A stretch of DNA of 64,000 nt from Novosphingobium naphthalenivorans NBRC 102051 (GTDB taxonomy: Bacteria; Pseudomonadota; Alphaproteobacteria; Sphingomonadales; Sphingomonadaceae), in contig NZ_BCTX01000014.1 in assembly GCF_001590985.1 (NCBI RefSeq), positions 1 through 64,000 of the forward strand, given 5' to 3'. Positions within the stretch are counted from its first letter, which is position 1, and each line of letters opens with the position of its first letter. Of this stretch, positions 33,379-45,644 are shown piece by piece. The notes under the pieces are model-generated. The model saw only the letters and a list, made by a program, of their open reading frames with translations. It made no database searches and was not told the DNA's origin. Position numbers and translations under genes: made by a program.

Positions 33379-34851
33379 ATGACGATGACGCGTACAGTCC
33401 CGGCGGCACACGCCCTTCGTTCGGCCGGAAAACAAGGCGGGAAGGCGCTGTTTGCCTTCACCGCACGCTCTCTACAGCAGGCATCGACACTGGTCATTAC
33501 GCTGCTGGCCGCCCGTTTCCTGCCGCCTTCTCAATACGGCGTTTACAGCCTGGGCGTGGTGTTCATCGTGCTGGTACAGACGATGACTTACACCGGGTTC
33601 TATCAGTTCATCCTGACATCGAAGGAAGATGACGGCGCCGTGCTGTCCACCTGCTTCTGGCTGATCCTCGGGCTCGTCTCGCTCGCCTCGCTCGTGCTGG
33701 CGCTGGCGGCGTTTCCTCTGGAATGGATGTTTCAGGCGCCGCCGCTCGGTCCTGTGCTGCTCCTGCTTGCACTTATCCAGCCGCTGGCGAGCATGGGCAC
33801 ATGGTCTTCCGCCGCGCTGCTGCGGCGCGGCGACGTTATGCGCAACTTCACCGTGATGTTCGCACAGAACCTCGTGGCGCTGATCGGCGGCGCCGCGCTG
33901 CTGTGGTTCTGGCATTCGATCTACGCGCTTGTCGCCTTCCGCTACCTTCGGGTCCTGACCGGCGCCGTGCTCTATGCCCTGCTGGGACGGGACCGGCCGC
34001 AAGGGACATTCCGGCGGGACCTGGCCCGCAAGGCCGCCGCCTTCTCCGGCGGGCTCTACGGCTCGCGGTTTCTCGGCTTCCTGGCCCGCTATGCGGCGGA
34101 CCTGCTGCTGGGGATGCTCCATTCCCCGGCCGCCGTCGGCCTCTACCGTTTCGGCAACCGCGTCGCGACCGGGGCGACGGACGTGTTCAACCAGCCGATG
34201 ACCACTTTCGCCGCCACCCAGTTCGGTACGGCGGCAAGGCAGGACAGGGACCTTGCGATCCCGCTCGCGCGGTTTTGCGGCACGATCACCCTGCTGAGCG
34301 GCCTTGCCGGCGCCGTCATCATCGTCTTCGCGCATGATGCGATCGCGCTCTTTTTCCAGCCGTCCTATCTCGCGGCACTCGCCGTCACATATGCCATGGC
34401 GCTGCGCGGGGCGGCGGGCGTGGGACAGATGCTCATCGAGCCGGCCTTCGCCGCCCTCGGCAAGACGGCCTGGGTGATGATGTTCGATCTGCTCTCGACC
34501 GTGATCGCCGTCGCCGCGATCTTCGCCGCTTCACCGTTCGGGCTCGAAGTGCTGGCCTGGACGCAAGCGGGTGTCGTTCTCGGCACCACCGGCTGGGCCT
34601 TCGCCCTGCTGCATTGGCGCGGGCATATCCGTATCGGCCGGGCCCTGCGCAATTTCGCGGGCGCTGCGGCTCTTTCGGTGATCTACGGGCTGATCCTGCT
34701 CGCCGCCTGCCGATTGGGAATCGCCGCGCTGCACTTGCGCCCGGCCGCGGCCCTGGCTCTGGGACTGGCTTTCGCCGGAGTCCTCGCTCTGGGAATGCTG
34801 GCTGTGGCCGCGCGGCTGCGAATCTTCAGCCTCCAGGCCTTTTCAGGATGA
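33379..34851 (+). CDS. Oligosaccharide flippase family membrane protein
   Basis: A 490-residue integral membrane protein with about 12-14 hydrophobic helices and short charged loops. The opening (GKALFAFTARSLQQASTLVITLLAARFLPPSQYGVYSLG) is typical of Wzx/MATE-type flippases of lipid-linked sugars, where a helix-break-helix and a PxxYGxxSLG stretch recur. It probably moves a lipid-linked oligosaccharide across the inner membrane. Start codons at 33379 and 33385 are two residues apart. No polymerase or glycosyltransferase is visible nearby. Confidence 0.87.
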   Translation: MTMTRTVPAAHALRSAGKQGGKALFAFTARSLQQASTLVITLLAARFLPPSQYGVYSLGVVFIVLVQTMTYTGFYQFILTSKEDDGAVLSTCFWLILGLVSLASLVLALAAFPLEWMFQAPPLGPVLLLLALIQPLASMGTWSSAALLRRGDVMRNFTVMFAQNLVALIGGAALLWFWHSIYALVAFRYLRVLTGAVLYALLGRDRPQGTFRRDLARKAAAFSGGLYGSRFLGFLARYAADLLLGMLHSPAAVGLYRFGNRVATGATDVFNQPMTTFAATQFGTAARQDRDLAIPLARFCGTITLLSGLAGAVIIVFAHDAIALFFQPSYLAALAVTYAMALRGAAGVGQMLIEPAFAALGKTAWVMMFDLLSTVIAVAAIFAASPFGLEVLAWTQAGVVLGTTGWAFALLHWRGHIRIGRALRNFAGAAALSVIYGLILLAACRLGIAALHLRPAAALALGLAFAGVLALGMLAVAARLRIFSLQAFSG

Positions 34852-34860
34852 GGCGGCCGC

Positions 34861-36681
34861 TCAGGCCGTGAAGTCGATGTCGACCAGTTGCCGCGCGCGG
34901 CAGATTTCCACGCGCAGTTCCCCTTCGCCCGTCCCCTCTTCCGGCTCGGCATCGTAGATGAAGGAGTGGCCGTTCATGTGCTCCCAATCGGCGATCGTCA
35001 TCAGGTTCCCGCTCGCCGTCAGCCAGCGCACCTTGTCCGGGAAACGCGCAAAAGACCGCAAGCGCCCGTGCCGTTTCGCGGAGAGTTCGGCAACGTAGTC
35101 CTCAAGCTCGATGTCACGCGCCGTCCAGTCGACCCAGCCGATCGGATTGTCCTGGCAATAGGCATTGTTGTTGCCCTGCTGGCTGCGGCCGAACTCGTCG
35201 CCGGCCGTCAGCATGATCGTTCCGGTCGAGGCGAACAGCGTGCCGAGCATCGCCTTGATATCCGCCTTGCGCGCCGCACGCACGTGCGGATCGGCGCTCG
35301 GCCCTTCCACGCCGTTGTTCCAGCTATGGTTCTCGCCGTGCCCGTCGCGGTTGTTCTCGCCGTTCGCCTCGTTGTGGCGGTAATTGTAGGCGACCACATC
35401 GGCCAGCGTGAAACCGTCATGGGCGGCCAGGAAATTGACCGAGCGGCAATCCGAATGCGGCTGGTGCGGACCGAACATATCGGACGAGCCGGCCAGCCGC
35501 GTCGCCAGCACGCCAATGCCTTCCTCGCCTTTCCAGAAGCGCCGCACATCGTCGCGGAACCGGTCGTTCCACTCAAGCCAGTGCATCGGGAAGTTGCCAA
35601 GCTGGTAGCCGCCGGGACCGATGTCCCAGGGCTCGGCGATCAGCACGCGGTCTGCCAAGAGCGGATCGGCCTCGATCTCGGCAAAGATCGGCGCGGCAGG
35701 ATCGAAGCCGGGACCGCGCGCCATGATCGGCGCGAGATCGAAACGGAACCCGTCGATCCCGCAATGCGCGACGAAATGGCGCATGGTATCGAGCGCCAGA
35801 CGGCGCACAGCCGGATTGGCGAAATCGAGCGTGTTGCCGCAGCCGGTATCGTTGATCAGCGTGCCGTCGCTCGCATGGGCATAAGCCGCATTGTCGAGAC
35901 CGCGCAGCGACAGCACCCCGCCGCCGGTATCGCTCTCACCCGAATGGTTGAAAACCACGTCGAGCAGCACGCCGATCCCCTCGGCATGAAGCGCGGCGAC
36001 CGTCTCGCGCAGTTCCTTTACCCCGCCCGGGCACAAGCCGGGATCGAGCGCCATCATCGCCACCGGGTTGTAGCCCCAGGCATTGACGAGGCCGAGCGGC
36101 CCCAGATGGCGCTCGTCGATCCAGGCGACGATAGGCATCAGTTCGACGGCATTGACGCTCAGCTTCTTCAGATGCGCGAGAACTGCGGGGTGCGCCAGCG
36201 CCGCGACGGTCCCGCGCAAATGCTCGGGCACTTCGGGATGGCGGATGGTAAAGCCGCGCACATTGAGTTCATAGACCAGCCCGCCGCGCGCAAAGCGGGG
36301 CGGCTCCGTGGGCAGCGGCTGCGACGGGGCCGGCACGATCGCGCGCGGCACGATGTCGGCGGTATCCTCCCCATAAATGCCAAGCCGGGGGTTCTGCACG
36401 AAGCGCCGGTCCAGTTCGACCGCATAGGGATCGACCAGAAGCTTCGCGGGATCGAACCAGTGCTTGCGCGTCGGCGACCATTCGCCCGAAGCCCGGTAGC
36501 CATAGCGCGCACCGGCCAGGTTGCCCGGCAGCTCGATTTCCCATTCCGGGCCCGAACGTTGCATGACATGGCGCGTTTCCGTGCCATCGGCGAACAGGCA
36601 AAGCCACACCGCATCGGCCTGCGGCGCGCGCACGGCAAAACGCGTGGCGTGCCCGCCAACGACAGCCCCCAGTTCCTTCAT
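34861..36681 (-). CDS. glgX: Glycogen debranching enzyme GlgX
   Basis: A 606-residue GH13 enzyme that removes alpha-1,6 branches from phosphorylase-trimmed glycogen. An N-terminal CBM48-like domain (HATRFAVRAPQADAVWLCLF) precedes the barrel. Catalytic elements are visible: GIDGFRFDLAPIM (nucleophile D), LIAEPWDIG (acid E) and LAAHDGFTL (transition-state D), along with DVVFNHSGESD. The ATG at 36681 overlaps the glgA stop as ATGA, which sets the start. It is the last gene of the five-gene glycogen operon. Confidence 0.95.
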   Translation of the reverse strand: MKELGAVVGGHATRFAVRAPQADAVWLCLFADGTETRHVMQRSGPEWEIELPGNLAGARYGYRASGEWSPTRKHWFDPAKLLVDPYAVELDRRFVQNPRLGIYGEDTADIVPRAIVPAPSQPLPTEPPRFARGGLVYELNVRGFTIRHPEVPEHLRGTVAALAHPAVLAHLKKLSVNAVELMPIVAWIDERHLGPLGLVNAWGYNPVAMMALDPGLCPGGVKELRETVAALHAEGIGVLLDVVFNHSGESDTGGGVLSLRGLDNAAYAHASDGTLINDTGCGNTLDFANPAVRRLALDTMRHFVAHCGIDGFRFDLAPIMARGPGFDPAAPIFAEIEADPLLADRVLIAEPWDIGPGGYQLGNFPMHWLEWNDRFRDDVRRFWKGEEGIGVLATRLAGSSDMFGPHQPHSDCRSVNFLAAHDGFTLADVVAYNYRHNEANGENNRDGHGENHSWNNGVEGPSADPHVRAARKADIKAMLGTLFASTGTIMLTAGDEFGRSQQGNNNAYCQDNPIGWVDWTARDIELEDYVAELSAKRHGRLRSFARFPDKVRWLTASGNLMTIADWEHMNGHSFIYDAEPEEGTGEGELRVEICRARQLVDIDFTA

Positions 36682-38141
36682 GCCATCAGCGCCCCATAAA
36701 GATCCGCGTAGGCCTTGCCGCTGCTGGTCCAGGAGAAATCGCACTTCATGGCGTTCTTCTGGATGCGCTCCCAGACCTCGCCCTGATGGAAGAGATCGAC
36801 AGTGCGGGTAAGGACGGCAGCCAAGCTGTCGTAATTCACGCCGTCGAACTGGATGCCGGTCGCGCAGCCGGCCGTGAGGGCCGCCGGATTGGCATCGATC
36901 ACGGTGTCGGCCAGGCCCCCGGTGCGGGCGACCACGGGCAGACAGCCGTAAGCCAGGCCGTAAAGCTGCGTCAGCCCGCAAGGCTCGAAGCGTGAGGGGA
37001 CAAGGATCGCATCGCCCCCGCCCAGCATCCGGTGTGAAAGGGCCTCGTCATAGCCGATGCGGATACCGATGCGGCCGGGATGGCGCGCCGCGCCTTTCAG
37101 CAGTTCCTGCTCAATCTGCGCATCGCCCGAACCGAGCAACGCCAGCCGCCCGCCGATACCGGCCAGATGGTCGAGCACTTCGGGCAGCACGTCCATGCCC
37201 TTCTGCCAGGTCAGGCGCGACACCGCGACGAACAGCGGCCCGGCGGCCTCGTCGAGACCGAATTCGGCCTCCAGCGCGCGCTTGTTGGCGATCCGCTTTT
37301 CGAGCCTGTGGTGGTTGTAGGACGCGGCCAGCGATGCGTCCTTCGCCGGGTTCCACAAGGCGGTGTCGATCCCATTGAGGATGCCCGAAACGGCATTGCC
37401 GCGCGCCGTGATCAATCCTTCCAGCCCCATGCCGAACGTGGCGGAGCGGATCTCGCGCGCATATGTCGGGCTGACCGTGGTCACGGCATCGGCGCAGGCC
37501 AGCCCTGCCTTCAGCATCCCGAGACCGCCGTGGTACTCCACGCCGTCCATCGTCCAGGCCTCGCCCGGCAGGCCGAGCTGCGGGAAGACTTCCGCACCGA
37601 ACCAGCCCTGGAAGGCCATGTTGTGGATGGTCATGACCGAGGGCACCCGGCCTTCGGCCCCGAAAGGCGCGAAGCGCAGATAGGCGGCCGTCATCGCCGC
37701 CTGCCAGTCATGCGCGTGGACAAGATCGAAACGCTGCGGCTTGCCGCGCTTGACCATGGCTCCGCCCGCAAGGTCCGCCGCCGCCCGGCCCAGCGCGGCG
37801 AAACGGCGCCAGTTGTCCCCCCAGTCGCGCCCTGCCGTGTCGGAATAGGGCGCGCCTTCGCGCGCGTAGAGTGCAGGCGCATCGAGCACCAGCAACGGGT
37901 AAGTCCCGTCCAGCTTGCCCGCGAGCAGCCGCGCCGGCGTGCCCAGCAGCGAATCCCACACATGCACGGCTCGCGCCCGCTTCACCGTCTGCATGACGGA
38001 CGGATAGCCCGGCAGCAGCGTCGTCATTTCCACACCGTGCGGAGCCAGCGCCGCAGGCAAGGCACCGGCGACATCGGCCAGCCCGCCGGTCTTGACCAGC
38101 GGCACGGCCTCGGAAGTGACGGACAGGACTTTCAGCGGCAT
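36678..38141 (-). CDS. glgA: Glycogen synthase GlgA
   Basis: A 487-residue GT5 enzyme that extends alpha-1,4-glucan from ADP-glucose. The N-terminal KTGGLADVAGALP motif binds ADP-glucose. The C-terminal domain has the catalytic glutamate region EPCGLTQLYGLAYG and a second TGGLADTV. Length is standard. It is followed after a four-base overlap by glgX and preceded by glgC, so substrate synthesis and polymerisation are co-expressed. Confidence 0.96.
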   Translation of the reverse strand: MPLKVLSVTSEAVPLVKTGGLADVAGALPAALAPHGVEMTTLLPGYPSVMQTVKRARAVHVWDSLLGTPARLLAGKLDGTYPLLVLDAPALYAREGAPYSDTAGRDWGDNWRRFAALGRAAADLAGGAMVKRGKPQRFDLVHAHDWQAAMTAAYLRFAPFGAEGRVPSVMTIHNMAFQGWFGAEVFPQLGLPGEAWTMDGVEYHGGLGMLKAGLACADAVTTVSPTYAREIRSATFGMGLEGLITARGNAVSGILNGIDTALWNPAKDASLAASYNHHRLEKRIANKRALEAEFGLDEAAGPLFVAVSRLTWQKGMDVLPEVLDHLAGIGGRLALLGSGDAQIEQELLKGAARHPGRIGIRIGYDEALSHRMLGGGDAILVPSRFEPCGLTQLYGLAYGCLPVVARTGGLADTVIDANPAALTAGCATGIQFDGVNYDSLAAVLTRTVDLFHQGEVWERIQKNAMKCDFSWTSSGKAYADLYGALMA

Positions 38142-38151
38142 CAGCGCGGGA

Positions 38152-39414
38152 TCACAGCTCCAGCCGGTCTATCATCGGCTTGGTTATCAGACAGACCCCG
38201 TTGTCGGTACGGCGAAAACGCTGGCCGTCAAGCTCCGGATCTTCCCCGACCACCAGCCCTTCGGGAATGCGCACGCCGGAATCGATCACCACCCGGCTCA
38301 GACGCGCATGGCGGCCGATGTTGCAGTAAGGCAGGATCACGGCCTCGTTCACGCTCGACCAGCTACCCATCTTCACGCCGGTGAACAGCAGCGAACGGCG
38401 CGCCAGCGCGCCCGAGACGATGCAATCCTGGCTGATCAGCGAGGAAATCGCCTCGCCCCGCCGTCCTTCCTCGTCATGCACGAACTTGGCCGGCGCGGAA
38501 ACGACCGTGTCGGTCCAGATCGGCCATTCGCGATCGTACATGTTGAGCTTGGGTACAGTGTCGGTGAGGTCGAGATTGGCCTCGAAATAGGCATCCACGG
38601 TGCCCACGTCGCGCCAGTATTCCTCGATCTCTTCCGCCGCGCGGATGCAGGAATTGGTGAAGCGATGCGCCTGGGCCTTCCCGTGCTTGACGATATACGG
38701 GATGATGTCGCCGCCGAAATCGCGCTTGGAGTTCGGGTCGGCCGCGTCGCGGCGCAGTTCCTCGAACAGGAAATCGGTGTTGAACACATAGATCCCCATC
38801 GAGGCGAGCGCATTGTCCGGATCGCCCGGAATGCATGGCGGATCGGCCGGCTTTTCAAGGAACGAGGTGATCACATCGTCCTTGTCGACATGCATCACGC
38901 CAAAGCCCGTTGCATCCTTGCGCGGCACCACCAGGCAGCCCACCGTCACGTCCGCGCCCGAGTTGACGTGCTGCTGCAGCATCAGCTCGTAATCCATCTT
39001 GTAGATGTGATCGCCCGCCAGGATCACCATGTACTTCGGATTGTGCGCGGCAATGATGTCGATGTTCTGGAACACCGCGTCGGCCGTGCCTTCATACCAG
39101 AGCATTTCGGAAATGCGCTGGCTGGCGGGCAGGATGTCGAAGCTCTCGTTACGCTCGGGACGCATGAAGTTCCAGGCGCGGTTCATGTGCCGGATGAGGC
39201 TATGCGCCTTGTACTGCGTGGCAACGCCGATCCGGCGGATGCCGGAGTTGATCGCGTTGGACAGCGCAAAGTCGATGATCCGGCTCATACCCCCGAAATA
39301 GACCGCCGGCTTGGCGCGATTGTCGGTCAGTTCCTTCAGCCGGCTCCCCCGTCCTCCGGCCAGGACATAGGCCATGGCGTCTCGGGCGAGTGGCTGTCCG
39401 ATCGGCGTCCTCAT
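38152..39414 (-). CDS. glgC: Glucose-1-phosphate adenylyltransferase GlgC
   Basis: A 420-residue nucleotidyltransferase that makes ADP-glucose. It shows [40 protein letters not shown] in two parts, and DHIYKMDY. A left-handed beta-helix C-terminus follows. The family is allosterically controlled, commonly by glycolytic intermediates; the effector here cannot be read. The gene lies between glgB and glgA in the same direction. Confidence 0.96.
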   Translation of the reverse strand: MRTPIGQPLARDAMAYVLAGGRGSRLKELTDNRAKPAVYFGGMSRIIDFALSNAINSGIRRIGVATQYKAHSLIRHMNRAWNFMRPERNESFDILPASQRISEMLWYEGTADAVFQNIDIIAAHNPKYMVILAGDHIYKMDYELMLQQHVNSGADVTVGCLVVPRKDATGFGVMHVDKDDVITSFLEKPADPPCIPGDPDNALASMGIYVFNTDFLFEELRRDAADPNSKRDFGGDIIPYIVKHGKAQAHRFTNSCIRAAEEIEEYWRDVGTVDAYFEANLDLTDTVPKLNMYDREWPIWTDTVVSAPAKFVHDEEGRRGEAISSLISQDCIVSGALARRSLLFTGVKMGSWSSVNEAVILPYCNIGRHARLSRVVIDSGVRIPEGLVVGEDPELDGQRFRRTDNGVCLITKPMIDRLEL

Positions 39415-39445
39415 CTTGCGTCTCTCTCTCCTTCCAGGCTGCGAA

Positions 39446-41607
39446 CTAGCCTGCGTATTCCAGCATTATTGTCGCCAATGGCGGCAAGGTGACGGTGGCA
39501 TGGCCGTCCTGCGCCCTGACTTGTCCCAGATTGCCCTTGCCCGATCCGCCGTAGTGGACGGAATCGCTGTTCAGCACTTCGTTCCACTTGCCCGCCAGCG
39601 GCAGGGGCAAGTGGTAGTCGGTCCGCAGGGCCGGAGTCATATTGGCGATCACGGCAACAGGATTCGCGCCCGGCGCCTTGCGCAGCCAGGCAAACACCGA
39701 GTTCTCGGCATCGTCCACCACCAGCCATTCGAAGCCGTCCGCCTCGCAATCGCCGGCATGGAGCGCGGGTTTGCTGCGGTAGAGCCGGTTGAGATCCTTC
39801 ACCAGATTGCGCACGCCTTCATGCGCAGGCGCATCGCGCAAGTGCCAGTCGAGCGCGCGTTCCTCGCTCCATTCGCGGCGCTGGGCGAATTCCTGGCCCA
39901 TGAACAGCAGCTTCTTGCCGGGATAGCCCCACATCAGCGTATAGTAGGCGCGCAGGTTCGCGAACTGCTGCCAGTCGTCCCCGCTCATCTTGGCAAGCAG
40001 CGAGCCCTTGCCGTGCACGACCTCGTCGTGGCTGAGCGGCAGGACGAAGTTCTCCGAAAAGGCGTACATCAGCCCGAAAGTGATGTCGTTATGGTGGTAG
40101 CGCCGGTGCACGGAATCGCGGCTCATGTAGCGCAGCGTGTCGTGCATGAAGCCCATGTTCCACTTGAACCCGAAGCCCAGCGCCGAGCGGCCGCCGCGCT
40201 CGTCGGCAGGCTGGGTCACGCCGGGCCAGGCCGTGGATTCCTCGGCGAAAGTGATGAACCCGGGATGCTGGGTGTAAACCGCGCGGTTGGTGGCGCGCAG
40301 GAAATCGACCGCTTCCCAGTTCTCGCGCCCGCCTTGCTGGTTGGGGATCCACTCCCCTTCCTTGCGCGAATAGTCGCGGTAGAGCATCGAGGCGACCGCA
40401 TCGACGCGCAAGCCATCGACATGATAGCGCTCGGCCCAGAACAAGGCGTTGTTGACGAGGAAGCTCGAAACCTCGCGCCGCCCGAAATTGTAGATCAGCG
40501 TGTTCCAGTCCGGCTGGTAGCCCAGCTTGGGATCCTCGTGCTCATAGAGCGCAGTGCCGTCGAAGCGGATGAGGCCGTGTTCGTCGGTCGGGAAATGGGC
40601 CGGCACCCAGTCGAGGATCACACCGATCCCGGCGCGGTGCGCGCCGTCGATGAAACGCGCGAACCCCGCCGGTTCGCCGAAGCGCGAGGTCGGGGCGTAA
40701 AGGCCGGTGGTCTGGTAGCCCCACGAAGGATCATAGGGATGCTCGCTGACCGGCAGGAACTCGATATGGGTAAAGCCCATCTCGACGACATAAGGGATGA
40801 GCTGGTCCGCCAGATCGTCCCACTGCAGGAACCAGTTCCAGCGGTCGCGCTGCCAGGACCCGGCGTGGACCTCGTAGATCGAGACCGGCACCTTGCGCGG
40901 ATCGACCGAGGCCCAATGCGCGCGGTGATCCTCATCCCCCCAGTCGAGCTTGGCCGGGACCGCCGTCATCGAGGCATTGTCGGGGCGGATTTCCGACATG
41001 AAGGCGAAGGGATCGGCCTTGAGCGGCTGCACCGCCCCGTCGGCACCGACGATATGGTATTTGTAGGCCCGGTAGTCGCCGATGTCGGGAAGGAAGATTT
41101 CCCACACGCCGATGTCCCTGCGGTTGCGCATGACATGGCGCTTCGGATCCCAGTCGTTGAAATCGCCGACGACGCTCACCTGCCGCGCATTGGGCGCCCA
41201 GACCGCGAAGTGCACGCCCTGGCACCCTTCGTGCTCGATCAGGTGCGCGCCCAGCTTGTCGAACAGGCGAAAGTGCGTGCCCTGCGCGATCAGCAGGTCG
41301 TCCACCGGGCCCAGGACCGGCCCGAAGGTATAGGGATCCGTCACCAGCCAGTCATGCCCGTGCGCGCTGCAGCGGTAGCGGATCGGCTGCGGGGTAACGC
41401 CCAGATGCCCTTCGAACAGGAACCGGTCGTCCACTTTCCCCAGCACGCCGAGGCTGCGGCCATCGAGGCTGAACGCCTCGACTTCTTCCGCGCCCGGCAG
41501 AATCGCCCGGGCAAAGGTGCCGTCAGGTCCGGAATACGTACCGAGAAGCGCAAACGGGTCTGCGTGGGTGCCTTGCAGCAGGGATTCGATGGCGCTTTCG
41601 GTTGGCT

Positions 41608-41611
<4 letters not shown>
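39446..41611 (-). CDS. glgB: 1,4-alpha-glucan branching enzyme GlgB
   Basis: A 721-residue GH13 enzyme that introduces alpha-1,6 branches. Two N-terminal beta domains ([20 protein letters not shown]) precede the barrel. Catalytic residues lie in [15 protein letters not shown] (nucleophile D), [12 protein letters not shown] (acid E) and [13 protein letters not shown] (D). The GTG at 41611 overlaps the glgP stop as GTGA and gives the normal family length; the longer frame to 41779 would read into glgP antisense-free sequence without homology, so it is rejected. Confidence 0.95.
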
Positions 41612-44037
<2,426 letters not shown>

Positions 44038-44366
44038 GAAAGCACTCCTTGACAGACCGGCACGAGAACCTGCCACAGGCCCCGCACACGGCACCGGTTA
44101 TCGCCTTCGCGGGGGCGACTTCCCGCTCTCTTCCCAACCTTCCTCTCCATGGCTAGCACAGGCCGGAATTGCGGCAAGACTGATTGTGCTGCGCCGCAAA
44201 AAATATTCACCGGCATGGCCCGATCGATGGCCCCATCATCGACAGGTTCCGCCCGGGACCGCGAAGCCTGCGGCGCGCCTCCGCTTCAGGTCCGGCACCT
44301 GACGCGCAAAAACTGCGGTGCGGGAAAAGCTAGGAAATCCACGGCAGTGACGCTAAACATCAGGTC
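44038..44366. promoter_or_regulatory. Divergent region between glgP and the antiporter gene
   Basis: These 329 bases hold no convincing gene. They should contain the promoters of the glycogen operon (leftward) and the antiporter operon (rightward). Bases 44102-44119 (CGCCTTCGCGGGGGCGAC) match one arm of the dispersed repeat at 50042-50137. A 20-base palindrome covers the right edge (see separate entry). Confidence 0.5.
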
Positions 44367-44379
44367 ATGCATGACCTGA
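44360..44379. promoter_or_regulatory. 20-base perfect palindrome over the antiporter start codon
   Basis: TCAGGTCATG (44360-44369) is followed directly by its reverse complement CATGACCTGA (44370-44379). The start codon ATG is 44367-44369, at the centre. It could be a repressor operator or, as RNA, sequester the start codon. No strong ribosome binding site is visible upstream other than AGGT inside the palindrome. Confidence 0.5.
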
Positions 44380-45644
44380 CAGCGTTCGACGCCGCCGCCA
44401 TCCTCATCGTGCTGGCCGCCGCTCTTGGCTATCTCAACTACCGCGTGCTCGGATTGCCATCCACGGTGGGCCTCACGGTCATGGGCACGCTCGCCTCGCT
44501 GCTGGTCGTGGCCATCGACCGGCTGATCCCTTCCAGCACGCTGGCCGAGCAATTGGGCGGTTTCCTGGCCGATGTCGATTTCTCGACGACGCTGACGGAG
44601 GGAATGCTCTCGTTCCTGCTGTTCGCAGGCGCCATGCACGTAAGCTGGACCGCCATGCGCAAGGGGCGCTGGCCGATTCTGGTGTTCAGCACCGTGGGCG
44701 TGATGCTTTCCACCGCGATCGTCGGCTTCGCGTTCCAGGCCCTGACCCTGGCACTCGGGGTCGAGATACCGCTGATCTGGTGCCTCGTGTTCGGCGCCCT
44801 GATCAGCCCCACCGATCCGGTCTCGGTCATGGCGGTGATGAAGCGCGCAGCCATGCCGGACACGCTGCAGGCCACAGTCGCGGGTGAAAGTCTGTTCAAC
44901 GACGGCATCGGCGTTGTCGTCTTCACCATTCTCGTCGCCGTCGCCACCGGCACCGAAACCTTCAGCTGGTCCTTCGCGGTCAGCCATTTCCTGCGCGAGG
45001 CGCTGGGCGGCGCCGCGCTGGGGCTGGCCGTGGGCTGGATCGGCTTCGTGGCGATGAAGTCGATCGACGAATACATCATCGAGGTCATGATCACTCTTGC
45101 CGTCGTGATGGGCGGCTACAGTCTGGCGATGGCGCTGCATGTCAGCGGCCCTGTCGCCATGGCGGTGGCCGGGCTCATCATCGGCAATGCCGGCGTGGCC
45201 CATGCCATGAGCGACGTCACGCGCGATCACGTCATCAAGTTCTGGGCCCTGATCGACGAAATCCTCAACGCCGTGCTGTTCCTGCTGATCGGCCTCGAAG
45301 TCATCGCACTGGAATTCAAGCCCAGCTACATCGCGGCGGGCGCGGGCGGGATCCTGATCGTGCTGGCCGCGCGGATGATCTCGGTCGGCGTGCCGCTCAT
45401 GGCGATGACGCGGATCATCAACATGGGGCCGATGGCCTTTCCGACGCTGGTATGGGGCGGTCTGCGCGGCGGCATTTCCGTGGCGCTCGCGCTCGGCCTG
45501 CCCACATCCAACATCCGCACCGAGCTGCTGGTGGCGACGTATATCGTGGTGATCTTCGCGGTGGTGGTCCAGGGCGGCTCGATCGGCTGGCTGATCCGCC
45601 GCATGAAAGACCGCTTTGCCCCGGAACTGGAGCTGGACCGGTGA
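44367..45644 (+). CDS. Na+(K+)/H+ antiporter, CPA1/NhaP family
   Basis: A 425-residue inner-membrane exchanger with about 12 helices. Diagnostic text includes GALISPTDPVSVMAVMK and AGESLFNDGIGVVVF, which carry the acidic ion-binding residues of CPA1 antiporters, and IDEILNAVLFLLIGLE. It swaps protons for Na+ or K+ to control pH and ion content. There is no cytoplasmic TrkA tail. Its stop overlaps the following DUF389 gene (GTGA), so the two are co-translated. The start codon lies within a perfect palindrome. Confidence 0.92.
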   Translation: MHDLTAFDAAAILIVLAAALGYLNYRVLGLPSTVGLTVMGTLASLLVVAIDRLIPSSTLAEQLGGFLADVDFSTTLTEGMLSFLLFAGAMHVSWTAMRKGRWPILVFSTVGVMLSTAIVGFAFQALTLALGVEIPLIWCLVFGALISPTDPVSVMAVMKRAAMPDTLQATVAGESLFNDGIGVVVFTILVAVATGTETFSWSFAVSHFLREALGGAALGLAVGWIGFVAMKSIDEYIIEVMITLAVVMGGYSLAMALHVSGPVAMAVAGLIIGNAGVAHAMSDVTRDHVIKFWALIDEILNAVLFLLIGLEVIALEFKPSYIAAGAGGILIVLAARMISVGVPLMAMTRIINMGPMAFPTLVWGGLRGGISVALALGLPTSNIRTELLVATYIVVIFAVVVQGGSIGWLIRRMKDRFAPELELDR

